64,000 nt of DNA from Gracilimonas mengyeensis (GCF_900182705.1 NZ_FXTP01000011.1:1-64000), one strand, 5' to 3'; counted from the stretch's first letter, positions 7,558-16,425 are shown. Translations and numbers: made by a program. The notes: generated by a model not told the origin, from the sequence alone.

Positions 7558-9870
7558 ATGAAGAGCCTAACCATCTTTCTTGCCCTCGGGATTCAAATTT
7601 TACTTTTCGCCCAATCTTTTGCGCAACAATTGCCCTTTGTTTATGACAAGGAAAACACTTGTGAGGATTGTCCTACTCCTGCATTGCCGGAATTCAGGGA
7701 TTTATCCCGTATAGATCATTTTCCCAATCCCTTTGAATGGTCGGATGGCCGGGGTGTGATTCAAAATAAATCTGACTGGAAATATCGCCGGCATGAAATT
7801 GGACAAGAATTACAGGCCTATGAGATTGGCCAAAAACCCAGCCGCCCCGATAGCATTGAAGCCAGCTATGCCGATGGCGTTCTCACCGTACAGGTAACCG
7901 TAAATGGTGAAACACTCACATTGACTTCAAATATTATATTACCTTCGGGTAGCCTCCCCGGAGATATTTTTACCAGCCGTGATATAGCACAGATTCCTTT
8001 TAACTTCGGTCAGGTAATGGCTCATACACAAAGTCGCGGTTCCGAGCCCATTAATGAGCTTTATCCCGAGCTCACCAATATGGGAGCCTATGCAGCATGG
8101 CCCTGGGGCGTTAGCCGATTGATTGACGGACTGGAACTGGTTAAGGAAGATCTCAATATTGATCTGGATTACATGGGGGTAACCGGTTGTTCTTTTGCCG
8201 GAAAGATGGCTCTTTTTTCCGGTGCATTGGATGAACGCATTGCACTAACTATTTCTATAGAATCAGGCGGTGGCGGTTATACTTCATGGCGTTACTCAGA
8301 GACCATGGAAGGTGTTGAACAATTAGGGGCAACTAATTCAGCTTGGTTCAAGTCTGATTTTATTAGAAACTTTGGAAATGATGTAAACAAACTGCCATTC
8401 GACCATCACGAGCTTATGGCTATGGTAGCCCCGCGCGCCCTTTTTGTTACTGGTAATGACGGCTGGACTTGGTTAGCAGATGAGTCGGGCACGGCAGCAA
8501 GTATGGCTACCCAAAAAGTGTATGATGCGCTTGGAGTCCCCGATCGTTTTGGTTATTACAACATGGGCGGGCATTCCCACTGTCAGCTTACCCCGGAAAA
8601 GCGAACAAGAGTGGAAGCTTTTGTAGATCGTTTTTTGATGGGTGATGAGTCTGTTGATACCGACGTTGCAGAAACCCCATATGACGTAGACATTGATCCC
8701 TGGACCCCATGGGAAACTCCCGCTCTGGGTGATGGTACTTCCTTCCTGGAAACCGCTCCATTACAGTATCCTGATAACAAGGGAGAAAAAATGGATTCCA
8801 GCCTCACCTTTAGGTGGAATCAGGTAGCAGATGCAGAAACCTATTATTTTCAGCTTTCGGCCAACTCTGGCTTTACTGACCTTATTGCCAGCGATTCAAC
8901 TGCCGACAGCCTGTATGCCGTAAGCGGACTGCAAAAAGGAAAGGAATATTACTGGCGAGTACAAGTTCGCAATAATGAAAATATTCTCGGTCCATGGAGT
9001 GAGCCCTGGAGTTTTGTGACCGATGTTCCCATCCCTGGCAAAGCTCAGTTGATCTCCGAAATTCCCTCTCCTTCCCGCAGTGATTACATCAATTTTAACT
9101 GGAAAAGAGTGCTCTATGCTAACCGCTATGAAATTCACGTGGCTGAAGATGCCAATTTTGAAACAGGCTTAAAAACCTCATCCACTTCCGACACTGTCCG
9201 TACCATTTTTGGTACATCAGAAGGCACTAAATACTTTTGGCGTGTGCGTGCAAGTAATATCAGCGGTGAAGGTCCCTGGAGTGAGGTACAGTCTTTTGTA
9301 TTCATTCTGCCCCCTGACGACCTCCAGATTGCCCACACCAACCCTACCGAAATCAGCCTTCGATGGAGCGATAATTCTGATGTGGAAGAAGGATACATCA
9401 TCGAGAGAAAAATTGGCGAAGATGGTTCTTTTACAGTGATTGATTCCCTGGAAGCGAATAGCAGAAGCTATGAAGACAGGAGCGTTTCCGGCGATCTACT
9501 TTCGTATTCGTATCGTATAAAAGCATACGTTGGTATGGAAAGCTCTCATTACACCACCGCACAAGCCCTCACCGCTGTGAGCAACGAAGAAGAAATGAAT
9601 GTTCCTTCCGGCTTTAGCATCAGCCAGAATTATCCCAATCCTTTTAATCCTACCACCCAAATACGCTTTGGGCTGGCAACCGCCTCACACGTAAAACTGG
9701 AGGTTTTTAATATCGCGGGACAGAAAGTGGATGAACTGGTGAACGAAGCTCGCAGCGCCGGTTTCCATACCGTTACCTTTGACGCACAAAACCTGGCTTC
9801 CGGTATTTACATCTACCGATTAGATGCCGGTGATAACATCCTCACCAACAAAATGATTTTGATGAAATAG
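7558..9870 (+). CDS. Secreted CE15-like glucuronoyl esterase with FnIII domains and C-terminal sorting domain
   Basis: A 770-residue secreted protein with a signal peptide ending near residue 22. The esterase part (about 40-365) has the alpha/beta hydrolase nucleophile motif GCSFAGK (Ser212), an acid in IESGGGG (Glu235) and a histidine in GGHSHC (339 or 341), as in CE15 glucuronoyl esterases, which cleave ester bonds between lignin alcohols and glucuronic acid of xylan. The canonical motif is GCSRxGK; here Phe replaces the oxyanion Arg. About three fibronectin-III-like repeats follow (about 390-680), then a tail with NYPNPFNPTTQ and a closing KMILMK, which resembles a type-A T9SS sorting domain. 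It is probably attached to or released at the cell surface. Confidence 0.82.
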   Translation: MKSLTIFLALGIQILLFAQSFAQQLPFVYDKENTCEDCPTPALPEFRDLSRIDHFPNPFEWSDGRGVIQNKSDWKYRRHEIGQELQAYEIGQKPSRPDSIEASYADGVLTVQVTVNGETLTLTSNIILPSGSLPGDIFTSRDIAQIPFNFGQVMAHTQSRGSEPINELYPELTNMGAYAAWPWGVSRLIDGLELVKEDLNIDLDYMGVTGCSFAGKMALFSGALDERIALTISIESGGGGYTSWRYSETMEGVEQLGATNSAWFKSDFIRNFGNDVNKLPFDHHELMAMVAPRALFVTGNDGWTWLADESGTAASMATQKVYDALGVPDRFGYYNMGGHSHCQLTPEKRTRVEAFVDRFLMGDESVDTDVAETPYDVDIDPWTPWETPALGDGTSFLETAPLQYPDNKGEKMDSSLTFRWNQVADAETYYFQLSANSGFTDLIASDSTADSLYAVSGLQKGKEYYWRVQVRNNENILGPWSEPWSFVTDVPIPGKAQLISEIPSPSRSDYINFNWKRVLYANRYEIHVAEDANFETGLKTSSTSDTVRTIFGTSEGTKYFWRVRASNISGEGPWSEVQSFVFILPPDDLQIAHTNPTEISLRWSDNSDVEEGYIIERKIGEDGSFTVIDSLEANSRSYEDRSVSGDLLSYSYRIKAYVGMESSHYTTAQALTAVSNEEEMNVPSGFSISQNYPNPFNPTTQIRFGLATASHVKLEVFNIAGQKVDELVNEARSAGFHTVTFDAQNLASGIYIYRLDAGDNILTNKMILMK

Positions 9871-9905
9871 AAAGTAATTAAAGCCCTCTCTTACTTTCCA
9901 AGAAT

Positions 9906-9939
9906 AACAAACCCCGGTTTGCCGCCGGGGTTTGTTTTT
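9906..9939. terminator. Rho-independent terminator, bidirectional
   Basis: A 12-bp stem, AACAAACCCCGG paired with CCGGGGTTTGTT, is followed by T-rich sequence. It lies between the convergent CE15-like and phosphofructokinase genes and is strongest in the plus direction. Confidence 0.85.
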
Positions 9940-10012
9940 GAGGTCTCGGTTCGAATGATGGTGGTTCCTTGGGTACTAAGCCAAGCCATTCATTCTTCCG
10001 TTTCTTTAAGAA

Positions 10013-11218
10013 TCAATATTCGCTGGTCATAATAAACAGCGGTTGCATTTCGAAGCTTTTGTAGAAAGGCCGCAAACGGTCTGTGTTATAATGTCTTCCC
10101 ACATTTACCACTTTCTTTTTACTGGTAACGATATCCACCGGAACGTTGTCGTAGCGACCATTTTTAAGCACTACCAGCCGACCATGAATGTTTTGCAAAA
10201 TCAGATCCAGTGCCAGGTTTCCATAGGCCATTGGGACAATGGAATCTATCGCATCAGGATCACCACCCCGCACCAGGTATCCCAGTTTTTGGTTGATAAT
10301 ATTCACCTTCTTCCCGTTGTTGAATTTAGGCGAAAGCCGTTTTAGTTCTTCCGATATCAGGTCTCCGATTCCGCCCAGCTTCTTGTGCCCGTAAGCATCT
10401 GTAGTGGCATCCTGGAAGATCATCTCGCCGCCATCAAACATGGCCCCTTCCGAAACTAACAACATGGAATAATTGCTGGGGTTTTTCTTACGATCATAGC
10501 TCATTAGTTCTGCCAAATTCTCCATCTCAAATTGGTATTCGGGAATCACGCAGCGGTTTGCAGCACCGGCCATAGTTGGCAACATGGCTGTAAAGCCTGC
10601 ATAGCGTCCAAAAACCTCCATCACCAAAAACCGTTCGTGTGAACCAGCTGAAGTCCGCAGGTTGTTTGCATGCTGTATGGTCCGGGTAACACAGGTACTA
10701 AAACCAATACAGTAATCAGTACCGGGTACGTCGTTATCCATTGTTTTAGGGATAGCAATCACTTTTACCCCATGACTGTATAGGTGCACCCCATAGCTCA
10801 GGGTATCATCTCCGCCAATAGGTATCAGATAATCGATTCCCACCCATTCCAGATTCTTAAGTACTTCCGGGGTTAGGTCGTTTACCTCTTCTTGGTAATC
10901 TTCTTTTAAGAATTCAGGTACTTCCTCTTTTCTCACATGGCTGGGGCGTGTTCGTGAGGTGTGCAAAAAAGTCCCGCCGGTACGCCCTGCCTTGTTTACA
11001 ATATCCTCGGTTAATTCCAGGAAATTACGGCTGTTATCGTGTTTCTTATCCCGGACTATATCAATTAAACCTGCCCAGCCACGGCGGAAGCCAATCACTT
11101 TATATCCTTCCCGAAGCGCACGAATGGTTACTCCACGAATTGCCGGATTCAGTCCCGGCACATCTCCTCCTCCCGTTAAAATTCCTATAGTCCCTTTATA
11201 CGATTTTTTTCTTGCCAT
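10013..11218 (-). CDS. 6-phosphofructokinase, probably pyrophosphate-dependent
   Basis: It phosphorylates fructose 6-phosphate in glycolysis. From the chosen start, the 401-residue protein has the GGGDVPGLN loop (16-24), GGDDT (135-139) and PKTMDND (157-163). In this family an Asp at the second position of GGDD together with Lys in PKT marks enzymes that use pyrophosphate; ATP-dependent ones have GGDG and PGT. The PPi preference is therefore read from signature residues, not proven. The longer frame to 11293 is unlikely: the ATG at 11218 has CGGAG 5 bp upstream and begins right at the conserved domain. A shared terminator lies downstream. The upstream region is divergent from the flavoprotein gene. 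Confidence 0.88.
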   Translation of the reverse strand: MARKKSYKGTIGILTGGGDVPGLNPAIRGVTIRALREGYKVIGFRRGWAGLIDIVRDKKHDNSRNFLELTEDIVNKAGRTGGTFLHTSRTRPSHVRKEEVPEFLKEDYQEEVNDLTPEVLKNLEWVGIDYLIPIGGDDTLSYGVHLYSHGVKVIAIPKTMDNDVPGTDYCIGFSTCVTRTIQHANNLRTSAGSHERFLVMEVFGRYAGFTAMLPTMAGAANRCVIPEYQFEMENLAELMSYDRKKNPSNYSMLLVSEGAMFDGGEMIFQDATTDAYGHKKLGGIGDLISEELKRLSPKFNNGKKVNIINQKLGYLVRGGDPDAIDSIVPMAYGNLALDLILQNIHGRLVVLKNGRYDNVPVDIVTSKKKVVNVGRHYNTDRLRPFYKSFEMQPLFIMTSEY

Positions 11219-11223
11219 AATTG

Positions 11224-11228
11224 CTCCG
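11224..11228 (-). promoter_or_regulatory. Ribosome binding site deciding the phosphofructokinase start
   Basis: On the minus strand CGGAG stands 5 bp before the ATG at 11218. No comparable site precedes the longer possible start at 11293. Confidence 0.65.
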
Positions 11229-11361
11229 TTAAACCTTGTTTTCATCCACCATACCATTGTAATGTGAAGCAATGATGAAAATGCACGTACCAACCTCTCT
11301 CTACTTCATAATATCTTCAAAAATGGATGGTATTAATCAGTATACCTTATCTACCACAAAC

Positions 11362-11367
11362 AGGGGG
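11362..11367 (+). promoter_or_regulatory. Ribosome binding site deciding the flavoprotein start
   Basis: AGGGGG lies 4 bp before the ATG at 11372 and supports this start over the in-frame codon at 11327. Confidence 0.55.
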
Positions 11368-11371
11368 ATTT

Positions 11372-12577
11372 ATGAAAAAGCGAATAGCCATCATCGGTTC
11401 TAGCTTTGCGGGATATACAGCAGCAGTGCGCTTAGCGAAACAACTTTCCGGTAATCACGAAATCATCGTCATTGACCGAAAACCGGATTTCGTTTTTTTG
11501 CCTTCCTTCGTATGGTATCCTTTCGGATATCGCAATACAGATGACATTTCTTTTGATGCCCGGCCTATTTACGACGAATTAAATATCCGTTTTATCAAAA
11601 CCAATGTGTATGGCTTTGACCTCGAAGACCAGCTTATCTATACCCCCAAAAAAGATATCTCTTATGATTATCTGCTTATTGCCACCGGGGCACGCCCACG
11701 TTATGAAAGTATAAAGGGACTGAAACCCGGCAAGAACTCCTGGTCTATAAGCGACCTCTCTCATGCCAAAGAAACCCGTAAGGCATGGAAGAAATTTTTA
11801 ATGAATCCGGGTTCTATGGTGATTGGAGCCGCCCAATGGGCCGGTTACTTTTTTGCCGCATACGAGTTCTTACTTAACACTCTGTATCATCTCGATAAAA
11901 ACCATTTATTGGATGACCTTACGGTTCACTTTATCACCCCGGAACCTTATCTGAGCCATTTTGGAATTGGCGGTCTGGGTCACGATCCGGACAACTGCCG
12001 GCATCTTTTTGAAATGCTTGGCGTTAACTGCCACATAAATACTGAAATCCATCAGGTCAAACCTTCTGAAGTGGTGCTCGAAAATGGAGAACACCTACCT
12101 TCTGATTTCACCATGATTATCCCGCAGTTTATAGGGGTTGATGCGGTCCGTACTACCAGAAAACTGGCAGATGAGCATGGATTGATAAAAGTAACCGATG
12201 AATTCTATCACCCCAAATATCCTAATGTTTATGCTGCAGGGGCATCGGTTTCTATCCCACAAGCTCACGAAACTCCTATAGGATTGGGTGTACCCCGTAC
12301 TCAAAAGATGTCGGAATTAATGGCACGAACCGCTGCTTTAAACATTGCTGCTGATATACAGGGAGGCGTACGACATAAACTTACCACTGAAGAACTGTAT
12401 CAACAATGCCAGTTTGATATGGATCACCTGAGCCGTATGATTTTCGGAGAAGAGCGGCCTGGTAAGGACACCTTACATCTCATTGAAAAAGGCTCTCAGG
12501 AAAAATGGGCCAATATGACCCTTAAACGGTATATAGAAGCTTCATTTACCGAAGAATATTTGAGCACCATCCCTTGA
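11372..12577 (+). CDS. FAD/NAD(P)-binding oxidoreductase, sulfide:quinone-reductase-like
   Basis: The 401-residue flavoprotein begins with a dinucleotide-binding motif IAIIGSSFAGYTAA and has ATGARPRYE and a later VYAAGASVSIP segment, the layout of the pyridine nucleotide-disulfide reductase group closest to sulfide:quinone reductases. A conserved redox cysteine of true SQR normally sits in a segment like GASCxGxAYE; here it reads GAAQWAGYFFAAYE with no cysteine. Sulfide oxidation is therefore doubtful and a different quinone- or NAD-linked activity is possible. The start at 11372 follows AGGGGG and drops 15 residues that do not look coding. glgC follows by 31 bp. Confidence 0.75.
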   Translation: MKKRIAIIGSSFAGYTAAVRLAKQLSGNHEIIVIDRKPDFVFLPSFVWYPFGYRNTDDISFDARPIYDELNIRFIKTNVYGFDLEDQLIYTPKKDISYDYLLIATGARPRYESIKGLKPGKNSWSISDLSHAKETRKAWKKFLMNPGSMVIGAAQWAGYFFAAYEFLLNTLYHLDKNHLLDDLTVHFITPEPYLSHFGIGGLGHDPDNCRHLFEMLGVNCHINTEIHQVKPSEVVLENGEHLPSDFTMIIPQFIGVDAVRTTRKLADEHGLIKVTDEFYHPKYPNVYAAGASVSIPQAHETPIGLGVPRTQKMSELMARTAALNIAADIQGGVRHKLTTEELYQQCQFDMDHLSRMIFGEERPGKDTLHLIEKGSQEKWANMTLKRYIEASFTEEYLSTIP

Positions 12578-12608
12578 TAATACCAACACATTTTTACCAT
12601 CATGCATA

Positions 12609-13877
12609 ATGAAACCGTCTTTGTCCTATGAAAATATCGCAAGTGATATTAAAAAGACTATTGCGCTTATCCTTGCAGGCGGCAGAGGCGTCCGGCTTAA
12701 AGAACTAACAGACTGGAGAGTAAAACCTGCTGTTCCATTTGGCGGAAAGTACCGCATTATCGATTTCGTTCTGTCCAATTGCGTGAACTCCGAGATACGC
12801 AAAATTGGAATTCTTACCCAATATAAGTCACAATCCCTGATCCGGCATGTGATGCGAGGCTGGGAACTGTTCCATGCTGAACTCGGGGAATTTATTGAAT
12901 GCGTACCCGCTCAACAAAGGCAAGGCGATGATTGGTATAGCGGAACAGCCAATGCCATCTACCAGAATATGGACCTGATTTATTACCATCGTCCAAGCTA
13001 CGTGCTTATCCTTGCCGGTGATCATATTTATAAAATGGACTATCGCAGTTTGTTAGCCTTTCACACTCAGAATGAAGCTGAACTTACCATAGCATCTACT
13101 TATGTTCCTATAAATGAAGCCTCACGTTTTGGAGTGATGGAAACCAATCAAAAGTACCGGGTTACAGCTTTCAATGAAAAACCAGAAGCCCCTTCCACAA
13201 GCCCCCATCACCCTGACTATGCCCTGGCTTCAATGGGCATTTACGTATTTAATACTGATTTTCTCAAAGAAGTTCTCTACAAGGATGCCAAGGACATTCA
13301 ATCCGATCACGATTTTGGCAGAAACATCATCCCCTCACTCATTAATGATCATCGGGTATATGCCTTTCCCTTTTTCGATTTTCAGCAAAACCAAAGTCTT
13401 TATTGGAAAGATGTAGGTACTGTTGACGCCTATTGGAAAGCTAGCATGGACCTAATTGGGGTATCTCCAGAATTAAACCTGTACGATGCAGACTGGCCTA
13501 TCCGAACCGCAGCAAATAATTACCCACCGGCAAAATTTGTTTTTAATGATCCCGACCGGCAGGGAAAAGCCGTAGACTCTATTGTAGCAGAAGGCTGCAT
13601 CATATCAGGTGCCTCGGTCACACACTCAGTGCTATCCAACAATGTACGTGTTGAAGAACACTCGACAGTTGATAACTCCATCCTGCTGCCAAACGTAGTT
13701 ATTGGCCCCAACTGCCGCATCAAAAATGCCATTATTGATAAAGAGTGTCGCGTTCCACAAGGAACCGTCATAGGCGAAGACCCGGAAGCCGATGCACGTG
13801 ATTACGACCTCAGCCCGGAAGGGGTAACCCTGGTGGAACCGGAAATGCTTGGGCAGCAGATTCATCAGATCGAATGA
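12609..13877 (+). CDS. glgC: Glucose-1-phosphate adenylyltransferase
   Basis: This enzyme makes ADP-glucose from glucose 1-phosphate and ATP, the first committed step of glycogen synthesis. The 422-residue length is typical. The nucleotide-binding motif LILAGGRGVRL is at about residues 20-30, followed by KPAVPFGGKYRIIDFVLSN, then AGDHIYKMDY and FGVMETN in the catalytic domain. A left-handed beta-helix-like C-terminal region carries isoleucine-rich hexapeptide repeats (IVAEGCIISGASV onward), as expected for the allosteric domain. It lies 31 bp after the flavoprotein gene and 70 bp before rsgA. With phosphofructokinase nearby it suggests a central carbohydrate storage locus. Confidence 0.95.
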   Translation: MKPSLSYENIASDIKKTIALILAGGRGVRLKELTDWRVKPAVPFGGKYRIIDFVLSNCVNSEIRKIGILTQYKSQSLIRHVMRGWELFHAELGEFIECVPAQQRQGDDWYSGTANAIYQNMDLIYYHRPSYVLILAGDHIYKMDYRSLLAFHTQNEAELTIASTYVPINEASRFGVMETNQKYRVTAFNEKPEAPSTSPHHPDYALASMGIYVFNTDFLKEVLYKDAKDIQSDHDFGRNIIPSLINDHRVYAFPFFDFQQNQSLYWKDVGTVDAYWKASMDLIGVSPELNLYDADWPIRTAANNYPPAKFVFNDPDRQGKAVDSIVAEGCIISGASVTHSVLSNNVRVEEHSTVDNSILLPNVVIGPNCRIKNAIIDKECRVPQGTVIGEDPEADARDYDLSPEGVTLVEPEMLGQQIHQIE

Positions 13878-13947
13878 TAAGGGCTATTAAACCAGCTAAT
13901 TCCAATTATTTACTTGTTAATACGCTGAGCTTCCGTATTTTTGGCGC

Positions 13948-14856
13948 ATGATCAAAGGACGCGTCATACAATCTACCGGCAGCTGGTATCACGTAGATAC
14001 CGGTGAAGAAAAAATCATAGAATCTCGCCTTCCGGGCCGTTTCCGGCTTAAGGAGCAACAGGTAACCAATCCTATAGCTGTGGGTGACTGGGTTGATCTA
14101 TCTATGAACGAAGATGGTACCGGCTCCATTGAACACATTCATGAGCGCAAAAACTATATTACGCGGCAAGCCACCCATGGCAAACGCGGCGAACAAATCC
14201 TGGTATCCAACCTGGATGCAGCCTGCGTGGTTCAATCCATAAAAAAGCCAAAACTCAAAGAAGGCTTTATCGACCGTTTCCTGGTAACCTGTGAAGCTTA
14301 TGAAGTACCCCCTTTGATCATCATCAACAAGATGGACCTGGCCAAAAGCGGCGGCATTGCCTTTGCCGAGGAGCTTACCGACTTGTACCAGGATCTTGGA
14401 TACTCTATCATCACCACCAGCATACACGATGAAGCTTCGGTTGAAGAACTCAAGGAATTTCTTACAGATAAAACCTCGGCATTTATCGGGCCATCTGGTG
14501 TAGGTAAAACCAGTTTAATCAATACCATTGATCCTGCATGGGATTTTAAGGTAGCAGCCGTATCAGACTACTCCAACAAAGGCAAGCATACCACCACCTT
14601 TGCCCGGCTCATTCCACTTGAAATAGGCGGTTACATTGCCGACACCCCGGGGATCCGGGAATTTGGCCTGGTTGATATTGAGCCATGGGAATTGTCCCTT
14701 TACTTCCCTGAAATGCTTGAACCAAGGCAGCACTGCAAATTTCATAACTGCACCCACCATCATGAGCCAAAATGCGGGGTAGCCGAAGCCTTCGAAAATG
14801 GGGAAATTGCTGCCAGCCGCTATCACTCGTATCTGAATATGCTCGAATCCCTGTAA
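13948..14856 (+). CDS. rsgA: Ribosome small subunit-dependent GTPase A
   Basis: RsgA is a late 30S assembly GTPase. The 302-residue protein shows the order expected for this circularly permuted GTPase: an N-terminal OB-fold, the G4 motif NKMD (about 125-128), then the P-loop GPSGVGKTS (about 178-186), G3 DTPGIREFG, and finally a C-terminal zinc site built from a Cys/His cluster (HCKFHNCTHHHEPKC). All motifs are intact. It is probably transcribed alone or with glgC. Confidence 0.95.
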   Translation: MIKGRVIQSTGSWYHVDTGEEKIIESRLPGRFRLKEQQVTNPIAVGDWVDLSMNEDGTGSIEHIHERKNYITRQATHGKRGEQILVSNLDAACVVQSIKKPKLKEGFIDRFLVTCEAYEVPPLIIINKMDLAKSGGIAFAEELTDLYQDLGYSIITTSIHDEASVEELKEFLTDKTSAFIGPSGVGKTSLINTIDPAWDFKVAAVSDYSNKGKHTTTFARLIPLEIGGYIADTPGIREFGLVDIEPWELSLYFPEMLEPRQHCKFHNCTHHHEPKCGVAEAFENGEIAASRYHSYLNMLESL

Positions 14857-14934
14857 ATTATTTTTGCTCTTGCCACTACAGGGCTGTACTTCTCCTAAAT
14901 ATTACACATATTCACTTGTCATATAACAAATATC

Positions 14935-14940
14935 AAGGAG
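14935..14940 (+). promoter_or_regulatory. Ribosome binding site deciding a start
   Basis: AAGGAG lies 5 bp before the ATG at 14946 and rejects the in-frame alternative at 14772 inside rsgA. Confidence 0.7.
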
Positions 14941-14945
14941 AACCC

Positions 14946-16040
14946 ATGTTTACTGCTATAAAAAAACACATAACCCTGTGGTGTACTTTAACCGCTGTTC
15001 TGATCACCACGTCTACTTCTCTTCATGCTCAGGTCAATAACATTGGAGCATTCCTGCGTGCTGGAGCTGAAGATGCTACCATCCTTACAAAAGCCTATCT
15101 CAAGCCTTTTCCTACCGGCTTCGGTACTGGTTTGAATGCGGGATGGAATGAATCTGCTACTGCTAAAAATACCCTTGGATTCAGCTTACAAATTCGTCCT
15201 TCGGTTGCTCTTGTTCCAGGCTCTGCACAGAAATTTGATATCTCTGAGCTTGATTTGAACAAGATAGTTGTAGCCGATGGCGAAGATCCTGTAACCCCAA
15301 CCATTGCAGGTAATGACAAGCAAGGTCCTTTACTGGAGATTTATGAAAACAGAAACAACCAAAACCGAAAATTGGGAGAATTCAACATGCCGGCCGGAAG
15401 TGGGGTTTCTGCTATTCCTGCTCCCATCGTACAAGCCAGTATCGGTTTACTTAAAGGTACTTCTTTGGCCGTACGGTTTTTCCCTCAAACCGAAATTGGT
15501 GATTACGGAAGTTTTGGGGTACTCGGTGGTGCGGTAAAGCATAACCTGAATCAATGGCTACCTGGTGGTGACTTTTGGCCGGTTGATGTATCCGTTATGG
15601 CAGGATTTAATCGTATAGATATTGATGGAGACCTGACTCTGGATCCAGAAGGCATAAGAAATCCAAACGATCCCTCACTTGTAGAAAATCCAAACCCTGA
15701 TTTTGATGATCAACAGCTAACCACTACTACCAATGCATTTGTATTTAATGCTTTGGTTGGTAAATCACTGCCCTTCATTTCCGTTTATGGCGGCGTTGGT
15801 TATCAAAAAGCTTCCTTCGATCTTGAGATATCCGGAGATTATCCGGTAAACACCGATGTAGCCGGACAGACATTCTACAATGTGCTTACCGATCCCGTCT
15901 CTTTTGGCATTGATAGTGAGAGCAATGTACATATGCTGGGAGGCTTTAGCCTTAATCTGGGCCTTTTTGCCTTTTATGGAGAAGTAACTTTAGCTGATTA
16001 TTTTACCGCTAATGCAGGAGTAGGTATTAGTTTCAGATAG
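14946..16040 (+). CDS. Secreted beta-rich protein, DUF6588-like
   Basis: The 364-residue protein has a signal peptide ending near residue 26 (LHA|QV). The rest is rich in alternating hydrophobic beta strands and glycine, ends in GVGISFR, and looks like an outer-membrane barrel. I believe it resembles the DUF6588 family, of unknown function, but this is recognition by eye. An AAGGAG 5 bp before the ATG at 14946 decides the start over the longer frame that opens inside rsgA. The transcript may end at the hairpin at 16386. Confidence 0.7.
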   Translation: MFTAIKKHITLWCTLTAVLITTSTSLHAQVNNIGAFLRAGAEDATILTKAYLKPFPTGFGTGLNAGWNESATAKNTLGFSLQIRPSVALVPGSAQKFDISELDLNKIVVADGEDPVTPTIAGNDKQGPLLEIYENRNNQNRKLGEFNMPAGSGVSAIPAPIVQASIGLLKGTSLAVRFFPQTEIGDYGSFGVLGGAVKHNLNQWLPGGDFWPVDVSVMAGFNRIDIDGDLTLDPEGIRNPNDPSLVENPNPDFDDQQLTTTTNAFVFNALVGKSLPFISVYGGVGYQKASFDLEISGDYPVNTDVAGQTFYNVLTDPVSFGIDSESNVHMLGGFSLNLGLFAFYGEVTLADYFTANAGVGISFR

Positions 16041-16071
16041 GCTTAGATCCCAAAAAGCGCTCAATTGCATG

Positions 16072-16385
16072 AACTAAACCACCCTGCACTGAAAGTGCAG
16101 GGGTTTGGTTGGGGACTGAAAGTCCCGGTCGCTCCACCATCTCGGTCATCCAGAGGGTACCCCCGATGGACCTTGCATTTTGCGGAGCATCTTCAACCAA
16201 TTTCCTGAACTATATTTCCAGTGGCTCATGCGCTATTGCCACTGGTTGGTTGGCAATCATTTCTTGGCTAAGGTTCTTCAGCGGTAGCTTCTGAATGACC
16301 CCATGATCTTAGCCATTAGATTTTTTAGGAATACTAAAGTGCTGCACTAAAAGTGCAGGGTTTTTAACCCGGGGCTGGGACCAAT
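16072..16385. repeat. Structured intergenic repeat, family 1 copy 1
   Basis: About 314 bp, repeated at 36505-36834 with a core of more than 200 bp almost identical. It opens with hairpins CCCTGCACTgaaAGTGCAGGG and GGGACTgaaAGTCCC, has an internal CCAGTGG/CCACTGG pair, and closes with CTGCACTaaaAGTGCAG. There is no long coding frame. The element resembles REP-bounded non-autonomous elements that are mobilised by single-strand transposases elsewhere in the genome; that mechanism is inference. Confidence 0.8.
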
Positions 16386-16425
16386 AAAAAAGCCCCGTTT
16401 TTCAAAATCGGGGCTTTTTGTTTTA
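16386..16425. terminator. Bidirectional Rho-independent terminator
   Basis: GCCCCG (16392-16397) pairs with CGGGGC. An A-run precedes it and a T-run follows, so it can act on both strands between the convergent secreted-protein gene and the efflux operon. Confidence 0.85.

Noticed and set aside
9941-9962. A GGTTCGAAT string that looked like a tRNA T-loop
   Set aside because: No complementary T-stem, anticodon arm or acceptor pairing is present around it.
11372-12577. Annotating the flavoprotein as a true sulfide:quinone reductase
   Set aside because: The expected redox cysteine is missing, so only a family-level name is used.
16109-16294. Open frame of 61 codons inside the family 1 repeat
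   Set aside because: The frame is not kept in the second copy, and conservation lies in hairpins rather than codons.
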